Below are positions 26,697-36,696 of a stretch of DNA of 64,000 bases, one piece after another (position 1 is the stretch's first letter; every line of letters begins with the position of its first letter). The notes under the pieces are model-generated. The model was not told the origin of the DNA and did not search any database. It saw only the letters and a list, made by a program, of their open reading frames with translations. This DNA comes from Acuticoccus sp. MNP-M23 (GTDB lineage: Bacteria > Pseudomonadota > Alphaproteobacteria > Rhizobiales > Amorphaceae). Location: positions 2,782,501 through 2,846,500 of the forward strand of contig NZ_CP133480.1 of assembly GCF_031195445.1 (NCBI RefSeq). Direction: 5' to 3'. The position numbers were made by a program, and so were the translations under genes.

Positions 26697-28004
26697 ATGA
26701 AATATAATAAAGCCATCCTGCTCGCCGGTGCTGCGTTGTTTGCCGGCATCACCACTGCATCTGCGCAGGAATTTACGCTTCGGATTCAAAACCATCAGAG
26801 TCAGGAATCTCTGTCGGGGAAGAATATCGCCGCATGGGTCGACGACGTGGAGACGATGTCCGGCGGCCGTGTCGACATCGAGATGTTCTACTCGTCGGCC
26901 ATCGTGAAATCGGTCGAGACATTCGACGCGGCGGTCAACGGGATCGTCGATGCAGACTTTACCAACGGGTCTTACCAGACCGGCAAGGACACGGCCTTCC
27001 AGTTCGTCGCCGACGTGATGGGCGGCTACGAAACGCCGTGGCAGTTCTACGCCTGGCTGTACAATGGCGGCGGCGAGGAGCTGACCGAGAAGCTGTACAA
27101 TTCCTACGGGATGCACCTGCTCGGCTGGCAGATTCCGGGAATGGAATCACTGAATGCCGCCAAGCCTCTCAACAATGCCGACGACTTGAAGGACTGGAAG
27201 TTCCGCTCCCCGCCCGGCATGGAAACGATGATCTTCGAGAATCTGGGCGCCTCGCCCGTGGTGATCGACTTTACCGAGGTGTTCACCTCGCTTGAAACCG
27301 GGATCATCGACGGGGCCGACGCATCCAACGTGTCCACCAACCGTTCGCTCGGCATCTACGATCTGGTGAAGCACACCACGTATCCGGGCTTCCACTCGAT
27401 GCCGGCAGACCATTTCGCCATCAACCTCGAAGTATGGAACAGCCTGCCCGAGGACATCCAGCGGATCATGTCGGTGGCGACGCAGAAGAACTCGTTCCGC
27501 ACCACGCTGGACTATGCGGTCAACATCCAGGAAGCCGTCAACGAACTGCAGGGCGAGGTCACGTTCCACGACTGGGCGCCTGAAGACCGCGCAGCCTTCC
27601 GCGAAGGCGCCCGCAAGGCGTGGAAGGAGTTCGCCACCACCGATGCTGCGAAGGAGCTGGTCGCCTCGCACATCTCGTTCATGAACAAGATCGGCCTCAC
27701 ACCTCCGGCCTGGAGTAGGGGCGCCTTGCGCCGGGGCCTTGGTCCCGGCGCATCATCCCTTGCGGATGAAAAACTGCCAGCCCTTGTCCTGCGCCCTTTG
27801 GCCGACGAGTTCGTGCCCGTCCTCGGTGCAGAGGGCCGGGATGTCGATTGCGGCCAGCGGGTCGTCGGCGAACACGCGCAGGATGGCGCCCGGCGCCAGC
27901 GCCTTCAACCGCTTGCGCGCCTTGAGCACCGGCAGCGGGCAGCGTTGCCCCGCGACATTCAACTCTTCGTCGAACAGCATGGCGGCCTCCCCTGGTCGGC
28001 CTGA
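26697..28004 (+). CDS. TRAP-type C4-dicarboxylate-like periplasmic binding protein, frame extended past its normal end
   Basis: The homologous part is residues 1-338 or so: a signal peptide (MKYNKAILLAGAALFAGITTASAQ), then DctP-family features (WQFYAWLYNGGGEEL, KDWKFRSPPGM, FTEVFTSLETGIIDGADASN). It binds an organic acid for a TRAP permease. DctP proteins usually end near FMNKIGL, at about 330-340 residues. Here the frame runs on for nearly 100 codons to 28004, entirely antisense to tusA, giving 435 residues. A TAG at 27716-27718 would end the protein if one extra base were present just upstream. No dctQ or dctM genes are adjacent. A strong GGGGAGG ribosome site precedes the ATG. Confidence 0.75.
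   Translation: MKYNKAILLAGAALFAGITTASAQEFTLRIQNHQSQESLSGKNIAAWVDDVETMSGGRVDIEMFYSSAIVKSVETFDAAVNGIVDADFTNGSYQTGKDTAFQFVADVMGGYETPWQFYAWLYNGGGEELTEKLYNSYGMHLLGWQIPGMESLNAAKPLNNADDLKDWKFRSPPGMETMIFENLGASPVVIDFTEVFTSLETGIIDGADASNVSTNRSLGIYDLVKHTTYPGFHSMPADHFAINLEVWNSLPEDIQRIMSVATQKNSFRTTLDYAVNIQEAVNELQGEVTFHDWAPEDRAAFREGARKAWKEFATTDAAKELVASHISFMNKIGLTPPAWSRGALRRGLGPGASSLADEKLPALVLRPLADEFVPVLGAEGRDVDCGQRVVGEHAQDGARRQRLQPLARLEHRQRAALPRDIQLFVEQHGGLPWSA
27730..27749. terminator. Hairpin between dctP-like and tusA genes
   Basis: Eight-pair stem (one G-U) 27730-27737 / 27742-27749 with a CTTG loop, just after the out-of-frame TAG at 27716 and just before the tusA stop at 27753. It is placed where a convergent terminator is expected, but lacks a long T run. 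Confidence 0.4.
27753..27980 (-). CDS. TusA/SirA-family sulfur carrier protein
   Basis: 75 residues, typical length. NVAGQRCPLPVLKARKRL holds the CPxP motif whose cysteine carries persulfide sulfur in TusA-like proteins. VFADDPLAAIDIPALC follows the family pattern. Such proteins hand sulfur to tRNA thiolation or to molybdenum-enzyme maturation. The start ATG has a GGGGAGG ribosome site; the longer upstream frame is non-family. It is followed by, and convergent with, the TRAP binding-protein gene, and lies about 47 bases downstream of the aminopeptidase stop on the same strand. Confidence 0.9.
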   Translation of the reverse strand: MLFDEELNVAGQRCPLPVLKARKRLKALAPGAILRVFADDPLAAIDIPALCTEDGHELVGQRAQDKGWQFFIRKG

Positions 28005-28027
28005 GCGAGGCTGCGCGGCAACGCCGG

Positions 28028-29815
28028 TCAGCCCACCAGCGGACGACAGCGTTCTTCGAGCCACGCGCGTCCGGCAGCGTCGAGGTCGCCCACCAGCGCA
28101 CCGTGGACCCTCGCGTGATAAGTGTCGAGCCAGCCGATTTCCGCGGCGCTGAGGAGATGCGGTGCAACCAGCCGCGTGTCGATCGGCACCAGCGTGATGG
28201 TCTCGAACGCCAGCATCGGCTTGGTCCCGCCGGGCGGCACGGTCGCCCCCTTCACCAGCACAAGGTTCTCGATCCGGATGCCGAACGGGCCGGGATAGAC
28301 GCCCGGCTCGTTGGAGATCACCATGCCCGGCTTCAGCGGTACGCGGCTGCGTTTGGAAATGCCGGCCGGCCCTTCGTGCACCGCAAGGGCCGCGCCCACC
28401 CCGTGGCCGGTGCCGTGGGCATAGTCGAGCCCTGCGTTCCAGAGGGCGAATCGCGCAAGGGTGTCGAGTTCGGCGCCGCTTGCCCCCTCGGGAAAGCGCT
28501 GGCGGGCCAGCGCAATGTGTCCCTTCAGAACCAGCGTGAACGCGGTGCGAAATTCGTCGGTCGGTGCGCCGGCCACCATGGTGCGCGTGATGTCGGTGGT
28601 GCCGTCGTCATACTGGCCGCCCGAATCCACCAGCACCGGGTCTCCGGCCACGATCGTCCGGTTGCTCTCCCGGTCGACCCGGTAATGGACGATGGCGCCG
28701 TTGGGGCCGGCGCCCGAGATGGTGTCGAACGATATGTCGCGCGCCCCGGCCTCGCGCCGGAATCCCTCCAGCGCCTCCACAAGGTCGATCTCGGTGGCGC
28801 CGGCGGCGTGGGCGTCGAACCAGGCGAGGAAGCGCACCATGGCGACCCCGTCGCGCTGGTGGGCGGCGCGCATTCCCGCAATTTCTGCCTCGTTCTTCTC
28901 CGCCTTCAGTGCAACCGAGGGATCGGCGCCACCCTTCAACGTGCCGCTTTTCTCGATGGCGAGCAGCGCAGCTTCGGACGCTGCATTGAGGTCTGCGCCA
29001 ACGGTGAGTCCCTCGGAAAGCCGCGTCAGCGCATCCGGATAGTTCGCCTCCGGCTCGATAACGGCAACACCGTCCAGCGCCGCCGCAAGTTCGTCCGGCA
29101 CCTTGGCCGGGTCGACGAACACCGTCACCGGTCCGTCCTTCGGCACGAACGCGCGCGAAAGCACCAGCGGCGTGTGCGCGACATCGGCGCCGCGCCAGTT
29201 GAGGAGCCAGCTCACCGCATCGCTTTCGGCAATCAACAGCGCGTCGGTCTCCATCTTTTCGCGCAGGCTTGCGAGCTTTTCGGCCGGCGTGCGGCCAGCA
29301 AGGGCGGCCGGATGGGCCCGTACGGCGCCCGGCACCATGGCCGGCCGGTTGGTCCACACGGTGTCGACCGGGTGGGGCGACAACGGCGTGCGGGTGAGGG
29401 TGGGCACGGTGTCATCGAGCCGCTTCAACCCATCGCGGGCATGAAGGGAGGGATCGAACCCCAATGTCACGCCGGCCAGATTCTCGGTCAGCCACGCCCT
29501 GGCCGCCTCTTCGGTGCTGACGATGGTGAACACATCGTCCGGCACCTGCGTCTCGGCTTGCAGGGTGTAGCGCCCGTCGGTCGCCAAAAGAGCTTTATCT
29601 TTCAGGACGATGGCGCGGCCGGCGGAGCCTGTGAAGCCGGTGATCCAGGCGAGCCGCTCCTCGGACGGGGGCAGGTATTCGCTGTTGTAGGCATCTTCGT
29701 GCGGGACGATGACACCGTCCACGCCATGCGCCCCGAACGTTGCGCGCAATGCTGCGATGCGTTTGCGGATTTCGGCGGGGTCAGCGCGGGGTGAGTCGAA
29801 TGTTTGAAATGCCAT
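28028..29815 (-). CDS. M24B-family Xaa-Pro aminopeptidase
   Basis: 595 residues, the long three-domain form with two creatinase-like N-terminal domains. It removes N-terminal residues preceding proline. The dimetal site is complete: VDSGGQYDDGTTDITRT (two Asp), AHGTGHGVGA (His), SNEPGVYPG (Glu) and LAFETITLV (Glu). N-terminal VDGVIVPHEDAYNSEYLPP and LATDGRYTLQAE are typical of the APP1/PepP-like group. I chose the ATG at 29815 (MAFQTFDSP); another at 29854 is possible. No signal peptide is seen, so it should be cytoplasmic. Confidence 0.93.
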   Translation of the reverse strand: MAFQTFDSPRADPAEIRKRIAALRATFGAHGVDGVIVPHEDAYNSEYLPPSEERLAWITGFTGSAGRAIVLKDKALLATDGRYTLQAETQVPDDVFTIVSTEEAARAWLTENLAGVTLGFDPSLHARDGLKRLDDTVPTLTRTPLSPHPVDTVWTNRPAMVPGAVRAHPAALAGRTPAEKLASLREKMETDALLIAESDAVSWLLNWRGADVAHTPLVLSRAFVPKDGPVTVFVDPAKVPDELAAALDGVAVIEPEANYPDALTRLSEGLTVGADLNAASEAALLAIEKSGTLKGGADPSVALKAEKNEAEIAGMRAAHQRDGVAMVRFLAWFDAHAAGATEIDLVEALEGFRREAGARDISFDTISGAGPNGAIVHYRVDRESNRTIVAGDPVLVDSGGQYDDGTTDITRTMVAGAPTDEFRTAFTLVLKGHIALARQRFPEGASGAELDTLARFALWNAGLDYAHGTGHGVGAALAVHEGPAGISKRSRVPLKPGMVISNEPGVYPGPFGIRIENLVLVKGATVPPGGTKPMLAFETITLVPIDTRLVAPHLLSAAEIGWLDTYHARVHGALVGDLDAAGRAWLEERCRPLVG

Positions 29816-30033
29816 GGCGGCAGAAAACCCCGGTGTGGCTGGCAGATCAACCATTTTGTGTGCGTATGTTGCGGCTGCTTTGTTGCGTTGCACCATGTGG
29901 CCGCCAGCCATGCACTGGCGTCAGTTGTTGCAGCCGCAGGATCTGCCACCTTGTTGTGCATGGACGGCGTTGCTGAGGCCCAACCGGGGCGGATGCTGCG
30001 CTGCACCCCACTGACGCACACACGGAGCAACCC

Positions 30034-30252
30034 ATGACCGTATCCACCTATTCGTCCGCACTGACCGGTACGTCCCACGAGCAGAGCCTGCTTTCGCGCA
30101 TCGGCACCCGCATCATCAACGCCCGCAAGGCCCAGGCCGACCGCGCTGTTGCCGCCTACCTTCTCAGCCTCGACGACGACACGCTCGACACGCTGGGCTA
30201 CGACCGCGCCGAGCTGCAGGCACGCGACCCGAAGGGCTACCCCTTCCTCTAA
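30034..30252 (+). CDS. DUF1127-like small protein
   Basis: 72 residues. The second half VAAYLLSLDDDTLDTLGYDRAEL matches the DUF1127 pattern (LSxxxLxxLGxxRxxL) seen in YjiS-like proteins, though less closely than the protein at 14792. The N-terminal half is Ser/Thr-rich, then basic (RIGTRIINARKAQADR). A GGAG ribosome site precedes the ATG. Its stop codon overlaps the stop of the convergent prmA gene by two bases. Function unknown. Confidence 0.8.
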   Translation: MTVSTYSSALTGTSHEQSLLSRIGTRIINARKAQADRAVAAYLLSLDDDTLDTLGYDRAELQARDPKGYPFL

Positions 30253-31172
30253 ACGCGCACGACAAGCCGGGTCCCCGGCAGTGCGTCGGCGTGCGGGGCA
30301 ATTGCCCCGCCAGGCCGGCGGAATGTGATCGTGACCCAGTCCTCGATCAGAACGCGCTCGGCAACCACCAGCCCGCGCGAACGATAAGCGGCCTCCACAC
30401 GCCGCCGGTCGGACCGTCTGAGGCCCGATAGAACCAAAGTCCGCTTCGCCGCATGGGCCAGCCGTGGCGCCATGGCAATGAGCGGCCGTGCCAATATGTT
30501 GGCAAAGACCGTGTCGGCCCGCCGGAACGGCCCTGCCGCCGTGCGCAGGGTGATCGGCGTCAGCGTCCGCGTGGCGCGCACGTTGCGATCCGCGACCCGA
30601 ACGGCCACCGGATCAATGTCGCCAGCCGAAATAGGCCCCGCGCCAAACCGCTCCGCCGCAATGGCCAGAACACCCGTTCCCGTCCCCACATCATGCACGC
30701 TGCCAAGGCCGCCCGGCCGTCTTGCCAGCCGTTCCAGCGCAATCAGGCACCCCTTGGTGGAGGCGTGGTGCGCCGTGCCGAATGCGCGGCCTGCATCAAT
30801 CTCGATATTCCAGCGCGAGGGGGGCAGCTTTGCCGAATCGTGGCTGCCATGAACGGTGAACCGCCCGGCAAACACCGGATGGAGCTGGCGCTGGCTTTCG
30901 GCGACCCAGTCGCGCTCGGCCAGCGGGTCGATCTGGAAGTCCGGCAGGTTCGGCACCATCTCGCGCGCCGTCTCCAGCCACAGGTCAGCGGCGTCCGCCG
31001 TGGTGTCGGTGAACAGGATATCGAGGAGCCACGGGCCATCCTGCACGGCGCGGTAGGCGGAAATGACGGGTTCGCCCTCGTCGGTCATCTCCTCCAGCAC
31101 GGAGATCGCCCCCCGGGCCTGCGCCTCGACCGCATCGCCGGTGCCAAGAGTTGTGAATGCGCGAAAAACCAT
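30249..31172 (-). CDS. prmA: Ribosomal protein L11 methyltransferase
   Basis: 307 residues. PrmA trimethylates ribosomal protein L11. The C-terminal SAM domain has VHDVGTGTGVLAIAAERFG (motif I), GDIDPVAVRVADRNVRA (motif II) and DTVFANILARPLIAMAP, the NILA motif typical of PrmA. PSRWNIEIDAGRAFGTAHHAST matches the AFGTGxHxTT signature, here with AFGTAHHAST. The start ATG (MVFRAFTTLG) follows the FAD monooxygenase on the same strand. The stop shares bases with the convergent DUF1127-like gene. Confidence 0.92.
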   Translation of the reverse strand: MVFRAFTTLGTGDAVEAQARGAISVLEEMTDEGEPVISAYRAVQDGPWLLDILFTDTTADAADLWLETAREMVPNLPDFQIDPLAERDWVAESQRQLHPVFAGRFTVHGSHDSAKLPPSRWNIEIDAGRAFGTAHHASTKGCLIALERLARRPGGLGSVHDVGTGTGVLAIAAERFGAGPISAGDIDPVAVRVADRNVRATRTLTPITLRTAAGPFRRADTVFANILARPLIAMAPRLAHAAKRTLVLSGLRRSDRRRVEAAYRSRGLVVAERVLIEDWVTITFRRPGGAIAPHADALPGTRLVVRV

Positions 31173-31224
31173 GAACGCTCCGTGCCGCAGCGCCGCCAAC
31201 CCGGCCGCGCTTTCGCAAGAAGCG

Positions 31225-32286
31225 TTAGCCGAGGATGATCGTTCGTGCCAGCTTGCGCGCGAGCGCAGGGTTGCGGCTTGCAAGGCGCATGAGGGTGACG
31301 CCGACTGTGCGGCGCGTGCCGCTGCCGCCCAGCAGCGTTTTTCGCGCGCGCTCGCTGAGGCCGATCGTGTGGGCACCGACCGCGTGCCGCGCCGCGCTGT
31401 AGCCCGCGAGAGAGCCGTCGGAGAGCGCTTCGGCAAAGTGGGCGGCGTCGTCGATGCCAAGGTTCATGCCGCGGCCGCCGACGGGGGAGTGGGTGTGCGC
31501 TGCATCGCCGGCCAGCGCGACATGTCCGACCCTATAGGTCGGTACCTGCTTGACGGATATGCGGAATTTCGCCTCCCGCCGGACCCGCGCGATGGCGAGG
31601 CCGGGGCCGAAGGTTGCCAGCGCGTCGGACGTGTTGGAGACAAGACGCACCCGGCTTCGCTCCATCGGGATCATGAACACCGCATCGTGGGCACCGTTGA
31701 GGTGGATCGTCGTTGCCGGCGGGACCGGCTCGGCGAGCTCCACATCGGCGATGGACCAGTCTTCCGGCAGTTCGATGCCCTCCGCCTTCAGACCCAGCGC
31801 CTGGCGCACTGCACTCTTCGCGCCGTCGGCCCCCAGAACCTCGTGGGCACGGATCTCCTCGCCGCCTTCGATGGCGACGGTGACACCGCTTTCATCCTGA
31901 ATGAGCCCCTTGCAGGCTTTGCCGTACTCGACCGTGACGCCGCGTTCGGCGAGCGCTTCGGCAAGGATTGCCTCGGTCCGGTCCTGCGGGAGGCTGAGAA
32001 GGCGCACGTTTGGGTCGGGATCGGCATCGAGGCGGAGGTCGACGGCGAGGTGGCCGTCGCGCAGGATCCGCGCCTCCTCGATGGTGACGGCTTCGCCGCG
32101 CACCCTTTCGGCAATCCCGAGATGATCGAAGATGGTCATCGAGCCCGGCAGCAGGCCGACGGCTCGCGACAGGTTCGAGGCGTTGGTGCGCGCCTCAATG
32201 ATCCGCGGTGTGATGCCCAGTGCGGCAAGGCTGAGGGCGGCGGTGAGGCCGGTCGGGCCGGCACCGACGATCAGGATATCAGCCAT
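31225..32286 (-). CDS. FAD-dependent monooxygenase (aromatic hydroxylase type)
   Basis: 353 residues. The N-terminal ADILIVGAGPTGLTAALSLA is the dinucleotide-binding GxGxxG motif, followed by R-containing LSRAVGLLPGSM. ADGAKSAVRQALG is the DG motif, and GHVALAGDAAHTHSPVGGRGMN the GD motif that contacts FAD and NADPH. It probably hydroxylates an aromatic or polyketide-like substrate. The protein is at the short end of the family and lacks the thioredoxin-like C-terminal domain of phenol hydroxylases. No pathway neighbours indicate the substrate. Confidence 0.88.
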   Translation of the reverse strand: MADILIVGAGPTGLTAALSLAALGITPRIIEARTNASNLSRAVGLLPGSMTIFDHLGIAERVRGEAVTIEEARILRDGHLAVDLRLDADPDPNVRLLSLPQDRTEAILAEALAERGVTVEYGKACKGLIQDESGVTVAIEGGEEIRAHEVLGADGAKSAVRQALGLKAEGIELPEDWSIADVELAEPVPPATTIHLNGAHDAVFMIPMERSRVRLVSNTSDALATFGPGLAIARVRREAKFRISVKQVPTYRVGHVALAGDAAHTHSPVGGRGMNLGIDDAAHFAEALSDGSLAGYSAARHAVGAHTIGLSERARKTLLGGSGTRRTVGVTLMRLASRNPALARKLARTIILG

Positions 32287-32351
32287 GGTGAGGGTCTCCC
32301 GTCCGCCGCAGGGGGCGTCGAACGGGAAGGTCGTTCAGTCACGCGCTGCGG

Positions 32352-32921
32352 TCAACCTTCCGGGGCGGTGACGCCGCGCAGCATCTCGAGCCCCTCGTAG
32401 GCGACCGGATCGTCCGGGCAGAGGCCGCCGGCGCATTCGGCAAGGGTCGAGACGCCGTTGCCCACCACCACCAGCACAAAGAGGGCGAGCGCCAGCCGGG
32501 GGAGAAGACCGCCGCGCGGCCGGGACAGCGCGTCGAACTGTTTGGCGGAGAGGAGGAGCAGCGCCGTCACCACCACCACAATGGCGAAGATGATGAAGGC
32601 CCAGGTGTAAAGGTGAAGGCCGAGGATGGGCGGGCCGTAGCCGCCGGAGCCAGGGACGATGTGGAGAAGGATCTGGCGCCCGGCAATGGCAGCGCCTGTC
32701 ACGGCGCCGACGATCACCAGCCCGTAGTGGCCGGGCCGGACGCCGCAGATGAGGTTGAGGGCAAGACCGGCACCGGCAAGCGCAAAGCCGGCGCGCTGGA
32801 GGATGCAGAGCGGGCAGGGAAGGTCGCCGCCCAAGAACTGGTCGGCAAATGCAGCGACCAGCACCAGCGAGATTGCGATGAGGCCGAGAGCGTTGAGCTG
32901 GCGGGCAAGGGTGGGGGTCAT
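32352..32921 (-). CDS. DsbB-family disulfide bond formation protein
   Basis: 189 residues with four or five membrane helices. LPCPLCILQR carries the CxxC pair of the first periplasmic loop, and AECAGGLCPDD gives a second cysteine pair near the C terminus, the arrangement by which DsbB-like proteins pass electrons from DsbA to quinone. The ATG at 32921 lies seven bases after the stop of a DUF5993 protein. From memory, this pairing recurs in alpha- and gammaproteobacteria, so the two likely work together at the inner membrane. Confidence 0.88.
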   Translation of the reverse strand: MTPTLARQLNALGLIAISLVLVAAFADQFLGGDLPCPLCILQRAGFALAGAGLALNLICGVRPGHYGLVIVGAVTGAAIAGRQILLHIVPGSGGYGPPILGLHLYTWAFIIFAIVVVVTALLLLSAKQFDALSRPRGGLLPRLALALFVLVVVGNGVSTLAECAGGLCPDDPVAYEGLEMLRGVTAPEG

Positions 32922-32928
32922 CGTGGCC

Positions 32929-33084
32929 TCAGAAGTCCAGCGGGAGCACGTCGGTGGCGTGGAAGCTGAACAGCACCAGCGTTCCCACCACGGCGGCAAG
33001 GGTGACGACCACGGCCGCCTGCGGCTGGCGGAAGGCTGCCAGCAAAAGCGCCAGCGCGACGCCGAAGAAGGGAAGGCTCATCAT
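32929..33084 (-). CDS. DUF5993-type small membrane protein
   Basis: 51 residues (MMSLPFFGVALALLLAAFRQ... HATDVLPLDF). Two hydrophobic helices flank a short polar turn, and the end FHATDVLPLDF resembles small DUF5993 proteins usually encoded beside dsbB-like genes. It begins with two consecutive methionines; I used the first. No function is established. A partner or stabiliser of the DsbB-like protein is the natural guess from context. Confidence 0.75.
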   Translation of the reverse strand: MMSLPFFGVALALLLAAFRQPQAAVVVTLAAVVGTLVLFSFHATDVLPLDF

Positions 33085-33290
33085 TGGGTCGGTCCTGCGA
33101 AGTTGGTTCGCGGCGATCTGCGCCGCGCCAGCCACGCTGCCGCAATGACGCCGCCGCCGTAAACCCTTGCCGGCCAAATAGGCGGCGCCGACCGTCGCGG
33201 CGCGGTGTGACGCGCGTTCATGGCGCAACGGCCGCGCGCAGGTGGTGTCGGAGCCTGAAGCGGCGCCGGTATTGCGAGGCCCCGACAAAC
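33085..33290. other. Gene-free stretch between groEL terminator and DUF5993/dsbB
   Basis: Together with the groEL terminator and 3' flank (33291-33384) this is a 300-base gap. I see no protein gene in it. It presumably holds the promoter of the DUF5993-dsbB pair. No clear operator or structured RNA was found. Confidence 0.4.
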
Positions 33291-33320
33291 AAAAAGGCCG
33301 TGCCCGAGGGCACGACCTTT
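33291..33320 (-). terminator. Terminator of groESL
   Basis: GC-rich hairpin with arms AAAGGCCGTGCCC and GGGCACGACCTTT, pairing on the minus strand with one G-U pair, followed on that strand by TTTTTGTTTG. It lies about 65 bases after the groEL stop. Confidence 0.85.
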
Positions 33321-33384
33321 AAGTGTCTTTCGACGGGCGCTGACCCGGCCAGCGAACCGGCCGGGAAGAGCGTCTGGGCCGGAC

Positions 33385-35052
<1,668 letters not shown>

Positions 35053-35093
35053 CTAAAAACGTGTGCAGGTTCGGCGAAACGAAGCGGGTCGGG

Positions 35094-35405
35094 TTACGCG
35101 GCAGCTGCCATCGAAGAACCTTCGACGATGCCCATGATGTCGCTCTCCTTCATGATGAGGAGATCTTCGCCATCGAGCTTCACCTCGGTGCCGGACCACT
35201 TGCCGAAGAGCACGCGGTCGCCGGCTTTGACGTCGAGCGCCTGAACCTGGCCTTTGTCGTCACGCGCGCCGGGGCCGACGGCGATGACTTCGCCTTCCTG
35301 CGGCTTTTCCTTGGCGGTGTCGGGAATGATGATCCCGCCTTTGGTCTTGGTATCGGATTCGATGCGGCGCACAACAACGCGGTCGTGCAGGGGACGGAAG
35401 TTCAT
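35094..35405 (-). CDS. groES: 10 kDa co-chaperonin
   Basis: 103 residues from the ATG at 35405 ([15 protein letters not shown]). GroES caps the GroEL ring. The mobile loop [20 protein letters not shown], the roof-forming region and [13 protein letters not shown] are all present. The short extra frame upstream (MRTD) has no family support. First gene of the groESL operon, about 50 bases downstream of CIRCE. Confidence 0.97.
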   Translation of the reverse strand: MNFRPLHDRVVVRRIESDTKTKGGIIIPDTAKEKPQEGEVIAVGPGARDDKGQVQALDVKAGDRVLFGKWSGTEVKLDGEDLLIMKESDIMGIVEGSSMAAAA

Positions 35406-35458
35406 GTCTGTCCTCAATCGTCTGAAATGTCAGATCTTTTTGGCCATGTGGCCGACTG

Positions 35459-35485
35459 TTGGCACTCGCCTTGGGTGAGTGCTAA
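35459..35485 (-). promoter_or_regulatory. CIRCE operator (HrcA site) of groESL
   Basis: TTGGCACTC-N9-GAGTGCTAA on the plus strand, i.e. TTAGCACTC-N9-GAGTGCCAA in the direction of groES. This is the consensus CIRCE element with one mismatch. It predicts repression of groESL by HrcA and release on heat shock. Confidence 0.95.
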
Positions 35486-35702
35486 CCGTTGCCCCGGACA
35501 TAGTCGGGCAAGGGGTTCATGTCAACGCCTGGTAGCCATCAGCCGGTGAAATTTTCAGCGCGCATGAAATGCGGCTTGTTGCGCAGGAGCGACGCTCCGT
35601 TGCGCGGCGGGCACTGGCACCGGTGCAGGGCCGGTGGGCCGAAACGGCAGGCAGTCCGCCATGGGCGCTTGCGGCCCGTCCCCTTTCAGGTAGGGAACGC
35701 TG

Positions 35703-36593
35703 ATGAAAACAAAACCCCCCCTAGGGCCGAATTCCCTGATTCCCGTCCTTGCGATCATGCTGGGCGCGGCCTGTTTCGGCACGCTCCCGCTGTTCGCGCG
35801 GACGTTGACTGACTTTGCCATTGCCGCCCCTGCGATTGCTTTTTACCGCTTTGCCCTTTCGGCGCTGGTGCTCTCGCCGTTTCTGGTTCTGCGCGGTCCG
35901 CTGCGGGGGGCCACGTTCTGGGGCCTTGCCGGCGGCGCGGTCATGGGCCTCGGCTGGATCGGCTTCGTGGTTGCGCTCAAAACGCTGTCGGTGGCCGAAA
36001 CCGGCATCCTGTTCATGACCTTCCCGCTCTTTGCCATCCTGTTCGGGCTGCTGTTCGGCGAGCGGCCCGGCGGACGGGGCTGGATTGGCGCGGCGCTGAT
36101 CGTGCTTGCTGCGTTGATCGTGGCGCCGGGCGATGCGCTGGACCCGTCCGGCGGCCTCGTTGCAGTGGCGGCGGCACTGGTTGCACCGGCCGCCTACGGG
36201 CTCCTCCTCAACATCATCGCGCGGCGGGTTCATACGCTGCCGGCCATTGCGGCCACCGGGTCCATTGCCATGGGCTCCGTCCTGGTGCTGGCGCCCATTG
36301 TGGCCACGCTGCCGCTGGGCGAGGTGCTGCCCGCCGCGCCTGCGGCCTATGCCTGGCTTGCGGTGTTCTCGGCAATGACCGCGCTCATCCCGCAACTGAT
36401 ATATGTGGTGTTCTCGCCGCGGATCGGCGCCGTGCGCACGGCGATGGCGGGCAGCGCCGAGCTTCCGACCATGTTCATTGTGGGTGCTGTCGCATTCGGC
36501 GAGCCTCTGGGCTGGACCCATTTAACCGCTGGCGCGTTGATCCTCTGCGCCATCGCGCTGACGGCGCGGCCGAAAGCGAGCGCCTCAGCCTGA
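35703..36593 (+). CDS. EamA-family (drug/metabolite) transporter
   Basis: 296 residues with about ten membrane helices in two repeated halves. Each half ends with an EamA-like pattern: ETGILFMTFPLFAILFGLLFGERP in the first and AGSAELPTMFIVGAVAFGEPLGW in the second. Such proteins export amino acids, metabolites or drugs; the substrate is unknown. The ribosome site is GTAGGGAA. It precedes the formate dehydrogenase subunit gene by about 100 bases but is probably separately transcribed. Confidence 0.9.
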   Translation: MKTKPPLGPNSLIPVLAIMLGAACFGTLPLFARTLTDFAIAAPAIAFYRFALSALVLSPFLVLRGPLRGATFWGLAGGAVMGLGWIGFVVALKTLSVAETGILFMTFPLFAILFGLLFGERPGGRGWIGAALIVLAALIVAPGDALDPSGGLVAVAAALVAPAAYGLLLNIIARRVHTLPAIAATGSIAMGSVLVLAPIVATLPLGEVLPAAPAAYAWLAVFSAMTALIPQLIYVVFSPRIGAVRTAMAGSAELPTMFIVGAVAFGEPLGWTHLTAGALILCAIALTARPKASASA

Positions 36594-36696
36594 ACACGCG
36601 GCATGGCCCGGCGCCCTGTGGTCTCGGCAAGGCGTTGTTGTTAAGGCGGGCTGACGGATCAAGGCCGCAGCGGACAGCGGCGCACGGGAGACGAAC

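Noticed and set aside
36133..36378. Small frames within the EamA and cofactor genes
   Set aside because: All are shadows in other frames of well-supported genes.
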